The translations under genes were made by a program, and so were the position numbers. A stretch of 64,000 bases of DNA, from contig JAGYJW010000030.1 in NCBI GenBank assembly GCA_018401435.1, positions 23,883-87,882 on the forward strand, given 5' to 3'. The notes beneath the pieces are model-generated. The model made no database searches. It worked only from the letters and a program-made list of their open reading frames with translations, and was not told the origin of the DNA. Each line of letters starts with the position of its first letter. The stretch's first letter is position 1. This document shows, one piece after another, positions 1 through 8,488 of this stretch. Source of the DNA: Deltaproteobacteria bacterium (GTDB lineage: Bacteria; Myxococcota_A; UBA796; UBA2385).

Positions 1-1
1 C

Positions 2-202
2 CGCATGGTGCGGCTGGTGGGCTTTGCCTTTGTGATGCTGGCGGCGGGCAAGGTCTTCGTCTTGGACCTGTGGTCCCTGTCGGGCTTCGTGCGGGTGGGC
101 TCGGTGCTGGGCCTGGGCATCTCCTTGCTGCTGGCCGCCTTCCTCTTCGAACGCCTCGTCTTGCGCGAACGCGACGCCCCTGACGATCCGGAGCAGCCAT
201 GA
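2..202 (+). CDS. DUF2339 membrane protein, C-terminal end (5' truncated by window edge)
   Basis: The reading frame is open from the first bases, so the gene begins outside the window and only about 66 C-terminal residues remain. They contain two hydrophobic segments around a conserved-looking stretch (GKVFVLDLWSLSGFVRVGSV, then LGLGISLLLAAFLFERL), the typical end of the large multi-pass DUF2339 family. The stop overlaps the ATG of the next gene (199) by 4 bases, indicating translational coupling. DUF2339 genes are commonly followed by DUF3999 genes, as here, which supports the call. The biochemical function of the family is unknown; an envelope role is an inference. Confidence 0.8.
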   Translation, partial: RMVRLVGFAFVMLAAGKVFVLDLWSLSGFVRVGSVLGLGISLLLAAFLFERLVLRERDAPDDPEQP

Positions 203-2144
203 ACCGCCTCCCCGCCCTGCTCCTGCTGGGCCTCAGCCTGCCGGCCTCTGCCGCCCCGGCGGCGGTGGACCGCTACCCCTGGCAGGCCGAGATCACCCTG
301 CCCGCCGCCGATGGCGCCTATCGCATCGTCGTGCCGCCCCTGCTGCGCAAGGCGGGAGAGGGCGCGGATGGCAGCGAGCTTGTGTTGGTAGACGACACAG
401 GCGAGATCGTCCCTGCGGCTGTGTTGCGGGGCGGCGGGGTCAATGACCGCGTGCGGGCGCGGGCCCAACCCACCGAAGACCCCGACGTCTTCACCGTGGA
501 CGCCTTCGATCGGCCCGTGGACGGTCTCTTCGTCGAGCTGCCCTCCGGTCCGTCGGCCGCTACCGTGCGGGTGGAACGCCGCACCGCCACGGGCTGGGAG
601 CCCTGGGGCTCCCCCACCTTTGTGTGGAAATACCCCCTGCTGGGCAAGCAGGACGAGGTGCCCTTTCCCGCGTCCAACGGCCCCTTTCGGGTGAGCCTGC
701 ACCACCACGCCCCCCGGCCCTTGCGCGGCATCGACCTGGATGGCTGGCGCCGCCCGGCCGAGGCCACCCTGCCTTCCACCCTGCGCCTGCCGGTGGTGGA
801 CAGCCGCCTGACCGAGGCCGGCCAGCAGCTCTACAGCGTGCCCCTGCCCCACTCCTTGCCCATCGCGGTGGTGCGTCCCGAGATCGAGGAGCAGCTCTTC
901 AGCCGCCCCGCCGCGGTCAGCACCGGCTACAACCGCGGCGCATGGGAGCAGGTCACCCCCACCGGCACCCTGGAGCGGGTCCGCATCGGCGACGCCCACA
1001 TCGATCGCGTGGACCTGGCTCCCCCCGACAACCTGGACGACGACCTGCTGGTGCTGTCCATCGACACAGCCGGTCGGGCCCCCCTCACGGTGCCCGCCGT
1101 CGAGGTCGAGCTGACCGGGATGGAGCTGCTGGTGCTCAACCCGGGCTCCACCCACCTGCGGCTGCTGGGTGGCGCGCCCGCGGGCACCACGCCCCCGGCC
1201 GACCTGCAGGCGGCCCTGCCCGAGATGGCCCGCCTGGCGCCCGATCGCCTCGCGGTAGAGGCCGTGGGCCAGAACCCCGACTGGCGGGCCCCGAGGTGCG
1301 CGCGGGCCTGGGCGAGCCCGGCCTTGAGTTGGATTTGACCGGGCTGAGCTGGCAGGCCGCGGTGCAAGGCAGCGGCCTCAGCCGCATCGCGCTGCCCGCC
1401 CACGTCCTGGCCCATAGCCAGGCGGATCTGGTCGATCTGCGCCTGGTCACCCCCGACGGGCGGCAGATCCCCTATCTGCTGCGGCGCCTGCCCACCGAAC
1501 GCCCCAGCGATCCCGTCACCATGGTCCGCGAAGAAGTGCGCGGGCGCTCCATGATCAAGGTGACGGTCCCCGATCCCGACATCCCGGTCTCCACCGTCAC
1601 CCTCTTCACCGACGCGCCCACCTTCTCCCGCCAGGTCAGCTTCTTTCGGGCCGCCGGCCAGGTGCTCGACCCCCTGCGCAGCGCGAACTGGATCGGTGAA
1701 GATCGCCCCGCGCGGCTCAGCCTCGACATCGATCGGGTGGTGGGCCAGACCCTGGTGGTCCAGATCGACAATGGCGACGATCCGCCCCTGGCCCTGTCTG
1801 GCCTCAGCTTGAGTTGGCCCGCCTGGGAGCTGATCGCGGTGCTGCCGGATTCGGGCGCCCGCCTGGTCTATGGCGATCCCCGCCGGGGCCCGCCCGACTA
1901 TGACCTGACCCTGCTCCACCGGGAGCTGCTGCCCCGGGCCAAGGCCGAGGCCACCCTGTCGGCGCCCACCGCCCTCACCCCGCCGCCGCGCTCGGCCTTC
2001 GACAAGGTGATGCTGCTGGGCGGCATCGCGGTGCTGGTGGGCGGCATGCTGGCCCTGACGGTGCAGCTGGTGCGGTCGGTGCCCGCTCCCGACGCAGCAC
2101 CCGAGCCCGAAGACAAGGACCCCGCGCCCGATCCGGCGGCCTGA
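199..2144 (+). CDS. DUF3999 family exported membrane protein (one frameshift)
   Basis: An N-terminal signal peptide (LLLLGLSLPASAAPA) is followed by a long beta-rich periplasmic region and a single C-terminal membrane span (VMLLGGIAVLVGGMLALTVQ) with an acidic Pro/Asp tail. This is the DUF3999 layout, and its position after a DUF2339 gene is the usual pairing. The frame opened at 199 stops at 1338, but the homologous sequence continues without a gap in the +2 frame from about position 1290 to 2144. Adding one C to the run in 'gccccgag' near 1289-1293 restores one protein of about 648 residues. The break is therefore probably a homopolymer error, though a real mutation cannot be excluded. Function is unknown beyond likely co-action with its DUF2339 partner in the envelope. 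Confidence 0.75.
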
Positions 2145-2298
2145 TCTCCGCCGCCCCCAGGGGTCGCCCCTGGCGCCGCCGCCGGCTGCCAACCCGAAGG
2201 CGGCGGGTCAACACTCCAGGCAACCGCCCACAACCCACGAGGGCCCCCTGTCCCCCGAAGATCCCCACCGCCTGGCCCACCAGCGCCGCCTGTCTTGG

Positions 2299-2880
2299 AT
2301 GCCCTGGCTGTGGGACAGCCTCAAGGCCCACCAGCGGGCCTGGGCCGAGCCCTGGCAGGCCCGGATCCAGGCGGATTGCGCGGCCCAGGAGCGGGTGCAG
2401 TTCGGCCCGGATGTCTTCTTGTCCCCCGACGCCGCCCTGATCGCCGAACCCCACCGCGACATCACCGTGGGCGAGGGCTGCCGCATCGGCGCCCAGGTCT
2501 TCGTGCATGGCCCCGTGCGCCTGGGACGCCGGGTGAGCCTGAACCCCCGCGTGAGCATCGATGGCGGCCGCGCCGGCGTTGTATTGGGCGACGATGTGCG
2601 GGTGGCCACCGGGGTCGTCATCTACGCATTCGACCATGGCATGGCGCCTGACCGCCCCATCTCGGCCCAGCCGGTGCGATCCCGGGGCATCACCATCGGC
2701 GACGACGTCTGGATTGGGGCCAACGCTGGCATCACCGATGGCGTGTCGGTGGGCGCCCACGCGGTGGTGGCCATGGGGGCCGTGGTCACCCGGGACGTGC
2801 CCCCCTGGGCCATCGTGGGCGGCGTACCGGCCCGCATCATCGGCGACCGGCGCCAGGACCCCCTTCCCGCCATGGGCTGA
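2299..2880 (+). CDS. Left-handed beta-helix (hexapeptide) O-acetyltransferase
   Basis: The 193 residues carry the isoleucine-patch hexapeptide repeats of the maltose/colanic-acid acetyltransferase type: ITVGEGCRIGAQVFV, then GITIGDDVWIGANAGITDGV, then VGAHAVVAMGAVVTRDVPP. The usual end AIVGGVPARIIGDR follows. A His in 'YAFDHGM' sits where these enzymes keep their catalytic His. The likely reaction is acetyl (or acyl) transfer from CoA to a sugar hydroxyl; the substrate cannot be told. The first ATG is at 2299, but the frame stays open upstream with protein-like sequence (EGPLSPEDPHRLAHQRRLSW), so translation may begin further left at a non-ATG codon. The gene ends 4 bases before the stop of the convergent LysR gene. 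Confidence 0.82.
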   Translation: MPWLWDSLKAHQRAWAEPWQARIQADCAAQERVQFGPDVFLSPDAALIAEPHRDITVGEGCRIGAQVFVHGPVRLGRRVSLNPRVSIDGGRAGVVLGDDVRVATGVVIYAFDHGMAPDRPISAQPVRSRGITIGDDVWIGANAGITDGVSVGAHAVVAMGAVVTRDVPPWAIVGGVPARIIGDRRQDPLPAMG

Positions 2881-2884
2881 AAGC

Positions 2885-3793
2885 TCAGCGCAGGGGCAGG
2901 GCCCGCAGGGCTTCGGCCAGGTCCCGAAGCTCGGCCTCTCGGGGGTCGCCCGCCCGCCACACCAGCCGAAAGGCGTCGGCTTGCAGCGGCGCATCGGGCA
3001 GCAGGCGCTGCAGCAGGCCCATGTCCAGGTCGGGCTGCACAAAGTAGCGGGGCAGGACCGCCACCCCCTGGCCGGCACACACCGCCGCGCGAATCGCCGC
3101 GATGGTGCCCAGGAAGCGCATCGCGGCCCAGGGCCAATCCACCACCGGCCCGCCCCCATCCAACAGGTAGCGAAAGAGGGGCAAGGAGGGCGCGGCGTCC
3201 ACCAGGGTCAACCGTGCAGCATCGGCCGGCCCCGCAAAGGGGGGGGCATCTGGCCCCACCGGCCCGACAAAGACATAGTCTTCGGGATGCAGCGGCGCAT
3301 AGTCCAGGCCCGCCTCTACCAGGCGCCCGCTGGTGACCAGGGCCGACAGCTCACCTTGGCGCAGCCGATTCAGCAGATCTCCATGCTGGCCAAAATAAAG
3401 GTGCAAGCGTCGGTCCGGCCGGGCGCGCTCCAGGTCGGGCAAGGCCGGGCTCAGCCAGCTCAGCCCCAGCTCGTAGCGGGTGCCCAGCACCAGGTCGAAG
3501 GGCAGGCGCCGGGCACCGTCGGCCACGGCCTCCCAGCAGCGCCGGGCCTGGTCCAGGGCCTTGCGCGCCTCGGGCAGCAGGCGGCTGCCCGCCGGGGTGA
3601 GGTCCACCCGCCGGCCATTGCGGTCGAAGAGTCGCTCCCCCAGCAGATCCTCCAGGCGCAGGATGCGCTCGGAGAAGGCGGCCGGAGACAGGGCCACCAC
3701 CGACGCGGCGGCGCGAAAGGTCTCACCGTCGGCGGCGGCGACGAAGCAGCGCAAGGAGTCGAGGTCGGGGATGCGGGCGATCGGCGTGGACAT
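2885..3793 (-). CDS. LysR-family transcriptional regulator
   Basis: 302 residues. The N-terminal winged helix-turn-helix is clear (LDSLRCFVAAADGETFRAAA, then ALSPAAFSERILRLEDLLGERLFDR), followed by a LysR effector domain in two alpha/beta halves. The helix that normally reads SQPAVS is SPAAFSERI here, but spacing and the LGERLF motif fit the family. ATG 3793 is chosen because the helix-turn-helix begins about 10 residues later, the family norm. The gene is divergent from the phospholipase D-like gene (GTG 3848). The 54-base gap must hold both control regions, so that gene is the natural candidate target. The inducer is unknown. Confidence 0.88.
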   Translation of the reverse strand: MSTPIARIPDLDSLRCFVAAADGETFRAAASVVALSPAAFSERILRLEDLLGERLFDRNGRRVDLTPAGSRLLPEARKALDQARRCWEAVADGARRLPFDLVLGTRYELGLSWLSPALPDLERARPDRRLHLYFGQHGDLLNRLRQGELSALVTSGRLVEAGLDYAPLHPEDYVFVGPVGPDAPPFAGPADAARLTLVDAAPSLPLFRYLLDGGGPVVDWPWAAMRFLGTIAAIRAAVCAGQGVAVLPRYFVQPDLDMGLLQRLLPDAPLQADAFRLVWRAGDPREAELRDLAEALRALPLR

Positions 3794-3847
3794 GAACAGG
3801 AGGATAGCGGCCGATGGAGCCCTTGTGGTGCCCGGCCGAGGAGCCCC

Positions 3848-5374
3848 GTGATTCGCCCCTTCCCAAACTGCGCCGCCCTGCTGGGCCTGCTGCTGACCGC
3901 CTGCGCCGCCCGGACGCCCGCCCACCTTGGCGCCCCCGCAGACTGGACCCTGGGCACGGCCGAAGACTGCGCCCTGTGGCAAGACGCGCGCCTGCAGCGC
4001 CACCTCGACCGGGTGACCCACAGCCGCCAACGCACGGGCAACGCCGCCCGCCTGCTGGTGAATGGTGCCGACGCCTGGCAGGCCCGCAGGGACAACCTCG
4101 TCGATGCCGAGGTCATCCTGGTCAAGACCTTCATCTGGGCCGACGACGCGACGGGGCGGCAGCTGCGGGACCGCCTCGCCGCGCGGGCCCGGGCCGGCGC
4201 CCTGGTGATTGTGCAATATGACCTCAAAGGCAGCCTCAAAGGCATGGGGGATCTGAGCGCCAGCCTGGATCTCGCCCCGGGCCAGGCCTGGCTGAAGGAC
4301 CTGCCCCACCTGCGCAGCTTGAAGCAGGCCGGCGTGGTGCTGGTGCCCACCAATGTGCCCCGCAGCGCCCGCCAGCAGCGCCGCTGGCAACAGAGCGCCC
4401 GAGACCTCACCGGCATTTCTGCAGACACGGAGAGCAGAGGCGATGTGGGCCGCCTGCGGGGGCTCAACCACTTCGACCACGAGAAGTACTTCCTCACGGC
4501 CCACCGCGACGACCAGAACCGCCTGGTGTGGCGGGCCATCCTGGGCGGGCTCAACATCGCCGACGAGTATGCACACGGCGGCACGGGCAAGGTGGAGGCG
4601 CCGGGGGGCCGTCCCGGCTGGCGCGACACCGATGTGGAGCTGCGCGGCCCGGTCACCACCGACATCGTCGCCCGCTACCTGGACGTGCTGGGCGTGAATG
4701 TGCAGCCACGCTTTCTTCCCGATGATCCCCGCCTGCGCCGCGACCTGCTGCTGCAAGCGCAGCCCCGGGCGGGCGAGGCCCAGGTGCGCTTTGTCTGGAA
4801 CCAGCCCGCGCTGCGCAATGGGCGCCACATCGAGCGCCTGCTGCGCAGCCTGGTGAAGGCCACCCCCGAAGACGCGGTGATCCGCATGGAGATGGCCTAT
4901 TTCACCCCGTCTCGCCGCATTCGACAGCCCTTGCAGCGGGCCTTGCGCAAGGACCGGCGGCTGGCGGTGATCACCAACTCAAGCCGCAGCATCGACGTGC
5001 CCTTTGTGGCCACGGCCAGCCGCGCCGTCTATGAAGAGCTGCTGAAGAGCGGGCCCCAGGCCGCCCTCTTCGAGTGGGAGCCCCGGCCCCGTGTCGGCGA
5101 GGAGACCCTGCATGTCAAGGCCGCCAGCTTCGGGGCCTGCGGCCCGGTGATGGTGGGTTCTTCCAACCTGGACGGCCTGTCCACCGAACACAACTCCGAG
5201 TCCGTCGCGCTGATCAGCGAGGCCGCCTTCCGGCGGGACTTCGACACCCAGTTCGCGATGGATGTCGAGCAGTCCCGGCGCATCCGGCAAGGGGAGATCG
5301 AGAGCGCACCCAGCATCCGCCGCTTCCTGGGCCGGATGGTCTATCGGGTGGGTTGGTACTTCCTGGACAACTGA
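3848..5374 (+). CDS. Phospholipase D-like lipoprotein (cardiolipin-synthase-type HKD domains)
   Basis: 508 residues from a GTG preceded by GAGGAG. A lipoprotein signal ends in LLGLLLTAC (lipobox, Cys near residue 19), so the enzyme should be membrane-anchored outside the cytoplasm. Two HKD-type halves are visible. The first has HFDHEKYFL followed by GGLNIADEYA. The second has HVKAASFG followed by VMVGSSNLD, with E/N residues beyond (STEHNSES). Each half supplies the catalytic His and Lys of phosphatidyl transfer or hydrolysis. The closest family behaviour is cardiolipin synthase or PLD-like phosphodiesterase; substrate and direction are inferred. The divergent LysR gene may control it, and the next gene (5378, opposite strand) is convergent. 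Confidence 0.85.
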   Translation: MIRPFPNCAALLGLLLTACAARTPAHLGAPADWTLGTAEDCALWQDARLQRHLDRVTHSRQRTGNAARLLVNGADAWQARRDNLVDAEVILVKTFIWADDATGRQLRDRLAARARAGALVIVQYDLKGSLKGMGDLSASLDLAPGQAWLKDLPHLRSLKQAGVVLVPTNVPRSARQQRRWQQSARDLTGISADTESRGDVGRLRGLNHFDHEKYFLTAHRDDQNRLVWRAILGGLNIADEYAHGGTGKVEAPGGRPGWRDTDVELRGPVTTDIVARYLDVLGVNVQPRFLPDDPRLRRDLLLQAQPRAGEAQVRFVWNQPALRNGRHIERLLRSLVKATPEDAVIRMEMAYFTPSRRIRQPLQRALRKDRRLAVITNSSRSIDVPFVATASRAVYEELLKSGPQAALFEWEPRPRVGEETLHVKAASFGACGPVMVGSSNLDGLSTEHNSESVALISEAAFRRDFDTQFAMDVEQSRRIRQGEIESAPSIRRFLGRMVYRVGWYFLDN

Positions 5375-5377
5375 AGC

Positions 5378-6223
5378 TCAGCCCGATGCATCAGCCAGGC
5401 CCCGGGCCACCACCGCCTCGGCCGCCAGGCGGGCGCCCAGCAGGCGGTAGACCGGCAAGATGTCGGCCGCGGTCGCCAGGGCGCCGGCCAGCTTGTCGCC
5501 CGCCGACAGGGCCTTGGGCAGGTGGGCGCTGGCTGTGGTCGCGACGGCTTCGAGGTGGGGGAGCACCCGCTGGCCCGCGGCGCGCAGGGGGCCCGCCAAG
5601 GCGTCAAAAGCACCCCGCAGGCCCCCCAGGTCCCGCCCACCGGCAAAGGACGACAGGCGTTGAAGCTGGCTGTCGCCGTAGCGGTCCATCAGGTCGTCCA
5701 TCAGCCGCCCGCCCGAGGTGAGGGCGTTGTCGGCGAAGGGCAGGCCCACCTCGATGGCCGCATACCAGGTGAGCAGGGCGCGACCGGCCGGGGCCTCGGC
5801 AAAGGCGCGGGCGCGATCGGGCAAGCTGCCCGGAAAGGCCTTCCAGGCGAGGTAGGCCAGGGCAAAGGCCTTGAGCACGGCGTCCTTGCGCTGCTGCTCG
5901 TCGGTGTCCAGGGCCGCGCTGTCCCGCTGCAGAAAGGCGGTCACCGACGTGCGCAGCCCCGTGTAGATGGCATAGCTGCGATCGCCGGAGTCCACGAGGT
6001 CCGTCATCCACAAGATATCGACCACGTCTTCATCGTGGAGGTGTCGCGTGGCATGGGCGACCTGGGCCCCCGTACCCCCCATGGCCGCCACCACGCTGGC
6101 CAGGGCCGGGTAGGGCTCCAGCCGGGGCGATCCCGGCACCACGCGCATGACCCCGTCCACGATGCGCCAGGTGGCGTCGTCGGGCTCGAATTCCTGCAGG
6201 CGGCTGAGCACGGATTCGGTCAT
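5378..6223 (-). CDS. Conserved-looking helical protein of unknown function
   Basis: 281 residues with no signal peptide. The sequence is Ala/Leu rich and mostly helical, with moderately hydrophobic stretches (AFALAYLAWKAFPG; LLTWYAAIEVGLPFADNAL) that are too polar to be certain membrane spans. ATG 6223 has GGAGG seven bases upstream. I do not recognise a domain. The N-terminal half (FEPDDATWRIVDGVMRVVPGS) and a region listing Asp residues (DEDVVDILWMTDLVDSGDRS) look structured. It is convergent with the PLD-like gene and runs the same way as the dioxygenase-like lipoprotein upstream, but the 52-base gap and unrelated content give no functional hint. Confidence 0.7.
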   Translation of the reverse strand: MTESVLSRLQEFEPDDATWRIVDGVMRVVPGSPRLEPYPALASVVAAMGGTGAQVAHATRHLHDEDVVDILWMTDLVDSGDRSYAIYTGLRTSVTAFLQRDSAALDTDEQQRKDAVLKAFALAYLAWKAFPGSLPDRARAFAEAPAGRALLTWYAAIEVGLPFADNALTSGGRLMDDLMDRYGDSQLQRLSSFAGGRDLGGLRGAFDALAGPLRAAGQRVLPHLEAVATTASAHLPKALSAGDKLAGALATAADILPVYRLLGARLAAEAVVARGLADASG

Positions 6224-6275
6224 GGGGCCTCCGGGGCAGCCCGCAGCCTACCGGTTTGCAGGGCTGCTGGGGCGA

Positions 6276-7037
6276 TCAGCTGGGAGGCGGCCCCGGCGGC
6301 AGCACGAAGTCGAAGTGCAGCTTCAGCCAGCCGCCCGGTCGGGCCTCGGGGGCCGTGATCAGCTCTGGCGGAGGGGGGAAATCCAACTCAGCGAGGTAGA
6401 TATCCCCATCGAAGTAGAGCTGCGTGGTGAGCAGGCGGCTGCCGTCTTTGACGATGGCCACGTGGATGTGGGCCGGCAGGGTGTTGCCTTCGGGGCCATA
6501 GGGCGTGGGCTTGAGCGTGTAGAAACAGTAGGCCCCATCGGCGTCGGTGATCTGCCGGCCATAGAGGTTGGCCTCAGCGCTCTCGGTGTCGTAGAAACGC
6601 TCTTCGCCGCCGGCCATCCACACGATGATCTCCACCCCCTCGACCGGCGCGCAGGCCGCATCCAGCACCCGCCCCGACAGCACCATGGGCTCGCCGCTGT
6701 CGCCGGTCACATTCAGCTCCTGTCGCAAGGGCACGTCGCCGCGCAGAAAGGGGCCCTCGGACTGAAAGGGCGTAGCCCGCGAGCAGTCCGCCGGCAGCGG
6801 CTGACCGGCGGCATCGCATTCCACCGGCCACTCCGGGGTGGGATCCGCCGTGTCCGCCGTGTCCAAGCCCCCGTCGGCCCCATCGGACCCGTCACCGCCG
6901 CCGTCCGCTCCGTCGCCACCGCCCGCAGCGCCCGAATCCTTGGCCCCAGGCCCCTTCACACCCGGGTCGGAGCCCGCGCAAGCCGTGACCGCGAGGGCGG
7001 AGAGCTGGACCAGGACCTTGCGTCGGGACAGGGACAT
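6276..7037 (-). CDS. Tat-exported lipoprotein with intradiol ring-cleavage dioxygenase fold
   Basis: 253 residues. The start at 7037 is chosen over an in-frame ATG four codons upstream because a perfect GGAGGT lies 4 bases before it. The N-terminus combines a twin-arginine motif (SRRKVL) with a lipobox (LAVTAC), so it is probably a folded, metal-loaded lipoprotein. A Gly/Asp/Ala linker (about residues 25-58) leads to an intradiol-dioxygenase C-terminal domain: TPFQSEGPF, then a YGRQITDADGAYCFYTLKP stretch with candidate Tyr ligands, then LPAHIHV with the two His ligands. Known members cleave catechols using non-haem Fe(III). The substrate here is unknown, and extracellular members of this family may have other roles. 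Confidence 0.82.
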   Translation of the reverse strand: MSLSRRKVLVQLSALAVTACAGSDPGVKGPGAKDSGAAGGGDGADGGGDGSDGADGGLDTADTADPTPEWPVECDAAGQPLPADCSRATPFQSEGPFLRGDVPLRQELNVTGDSGEPMVLSGRVLDAACAPVEGVEIIVWMAGGEERFYDTESAEANLYGRQITDADGAYCFYTLKPTPYGPEGNTLPAHIHVAIVKDGSRLLTTQLYFDGDIYLAELDFPPPPELITAPEARPGGWLKLHFDFVLPPGPPPS

Positions 7038-7151
7038 CGACACCTCCACGGGGCACCTACCCCGATGCGGGCGGCTGTCAGCCCCGCTGGTGCCTCCAGG
7101 CGAAGGCGCATCGCGCTGCCAGCCCGCGCCAAAAGGAGGCCGGAGCGGGAT

Positions 7152-8300
7152 CTATCGGCTGGTTGCGGTCACCAGCTGCTCGTGGTTGAGCGTGCCCAGC
7201 CCCCGCCCGTCCGCGTCAAAAAGCTGCGAATCGAGCTGCACACCCGCGATCTTGAAGCGCTGCTCATAGGACGGCCGGTTGCCCGTCGCGACAAACTCGC
7301 CCACCACTCCCGAACCATCCATCGAGTCGGCACGGTAGCCGAAGATGTGGCGAAGCTCGGGCTCCAGCGCACCCTCCAGGTTGGCCACCTCGGTGATGCG
7401 GGTCACGCGTCGAAGGCCGTCGGGGAGCTGGTCGATCTGCACGATGAGGTCCACGCCATGCGCGATCTGCTGGCGCGCCACCGAGCGGGGGATGGGCACC
7501 CCCGACGACGCGACGAGGTTCTCGATGCGCAGCACCGCCTCGTGGGGGCTGGAGCCGTGAATGATGGCCATGCTGCCGCGGTGCCCCGAGTTGATGGCCT
7601 GCAGATAGCTGACCGCCTCTGGACCCCGCAGCTCTCCCAGCAGGATGCGGGTGGGACGCATGCGCAGACTGTTGCGAAAGAGCTCGTCGAAGCCGACGGC
7701 GCCCCTGCCCTCTACATTGTGCATGCGGGTCAGCATGCGTACCACATTGGGTTGGACGAGGTGCAGCTCCGGAACGTCCTCGATGACGATGATGCGGTCT
7801 GCCGGGTTGAAGTCTCGCGCCATGACCTCCAGCAGGGTCGTCTTGCCGGCCCCCGAGGCTCCGGAAAACAGCACATTGAGCCGGGCCCGGGTGGCCGCCT
7901 GCAGAAAGGCGGCCATGCGCTCATCCAGGGTGCCGAGAGCGATATAGTCGCCAAGGCTGCGAACCGTCTGGCAGTACTTGCGGATCGTGACGTGCATCCC
8001 GTGGGTCACCACGGGCTCGATGGCGACGTGAACGCGGCTGCCATCGGGCAAGGCGAGGTCGACGAATGGGTTGCTGGCATCGAGCCGCCGACCCGGGTTG
8101 AACTCCAGCAGGCGCTCTACCAGCCAGGCGAGCTGCTGATGATCGTCGAAGCGCAAGCGCGCGTGCTGCTTCTTGCCATCAATCTCGACGAAGATGGACT
8201 GAGGCCCGTTGATCATGATCTCGGTGACCCGTGGGTCGAGCATCGGCTCACTCAGCGGGGTCTGCACAAATATACTGCGCACTGCGTCTGCATTCGGCAC
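7152..8300 (-). CDS. CpaF/TadA-type secretion ATPase, standalone
   Basis: 382 residues from GTG 8300 with GAGGAG upstream. It contains the GSPII_E/VirB11-like ATPase: Walker A GASGAGKTT (about residue 148), the Asp-box region VIEDVPEL, Walker B RILLGELRGPEA, and the His-box AINSGHRGSMAIIHG. The N-terminal part (DPRVTEIMINGP, FVEIDGK) is the usual CpaF N-terminal domain. The last 60 residues (GYRADSMDGSGVVGEFVATG) are typical of the family. Such ATPases power Tad pili or type II/IV systems, but no tad partner genes lie within this window. It either works with components encoded elsewhere or serves a separate role. Confidence 0.88.
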   Translation of the reverse strand: MPNADAVRSIFVQTPLSEPMLDPRVTEIMINGPQSIFVEIDGKKQHARLRFDDHQQLAWLVERLLEFNPGRRLDASNPFVDLALPDGSRVHVAIEPVVTHGMHVTIRKYCQTVRSLGDYIALGTLDERMAAFLQAATRARLNVLFSGASGAGKTTLLEVMARDFNPADRIIVIEDVPELHLVQPNVVRMLTRMHNVEGRGAVGFDELFRNSLRMRPTRILLGELRGPEAVSYLQAINSGHRGSMAIIHGSSPHEAVLRIENLVASSGVPIPRSVARQQIAHGVDLIVQIDQLPDGLRRVTRITEVANLEGALEPELRHIFGYRADSMDGSGVVGEFVATGNRPSYEQRFKIAGVQLDSQLFDADGRGLGTLNHEQLVTATSR

Positions 8301-8426
8301 GGCAAGCTCCTCCGGGCCTCCTCACCTATGGCAGCGCCGGGTGCATTGGCCTGACCTGGCGCAGGGACCGGGTCGATCGGCAGCAGCCCAGGGCAGACTG
8401 TCGAGTCGGGAGGACCAGGTCTTGGG

Positions 8427-8446
8427 AGAGCCGCACCGACGGCTCT
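8427..8446 (-). terminator. Stem-loop downstream of proA
   Basis: A perfect 7-bp inverted repeat (AGAGCCG, 6-base loop, CGGCTCT) lies 43 bases beyond the proA stop on the minus strand. There is no T-run, so it is at best a weak or factor-dependent terminator. The rest of the 188-base gap between 8301 and 8488 shows nothing else recognisable apart from the ribosome-binding site of the CpaF gene. Confidence 0.35.
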
Positions 8447-8488
8447 GGCGCCGATGGGCGGTCTTCATGGACGCCCCTCCGCAGCCCT

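Noticed and set aside
2561-5374. 937-codon plus-strand frame extending upstream of the PLD-like gene
   Set aside because: Only the part after GTG 3848 matches a protein family and has a ribosome-binding site; the upstream part is antisense to the LysR gene.
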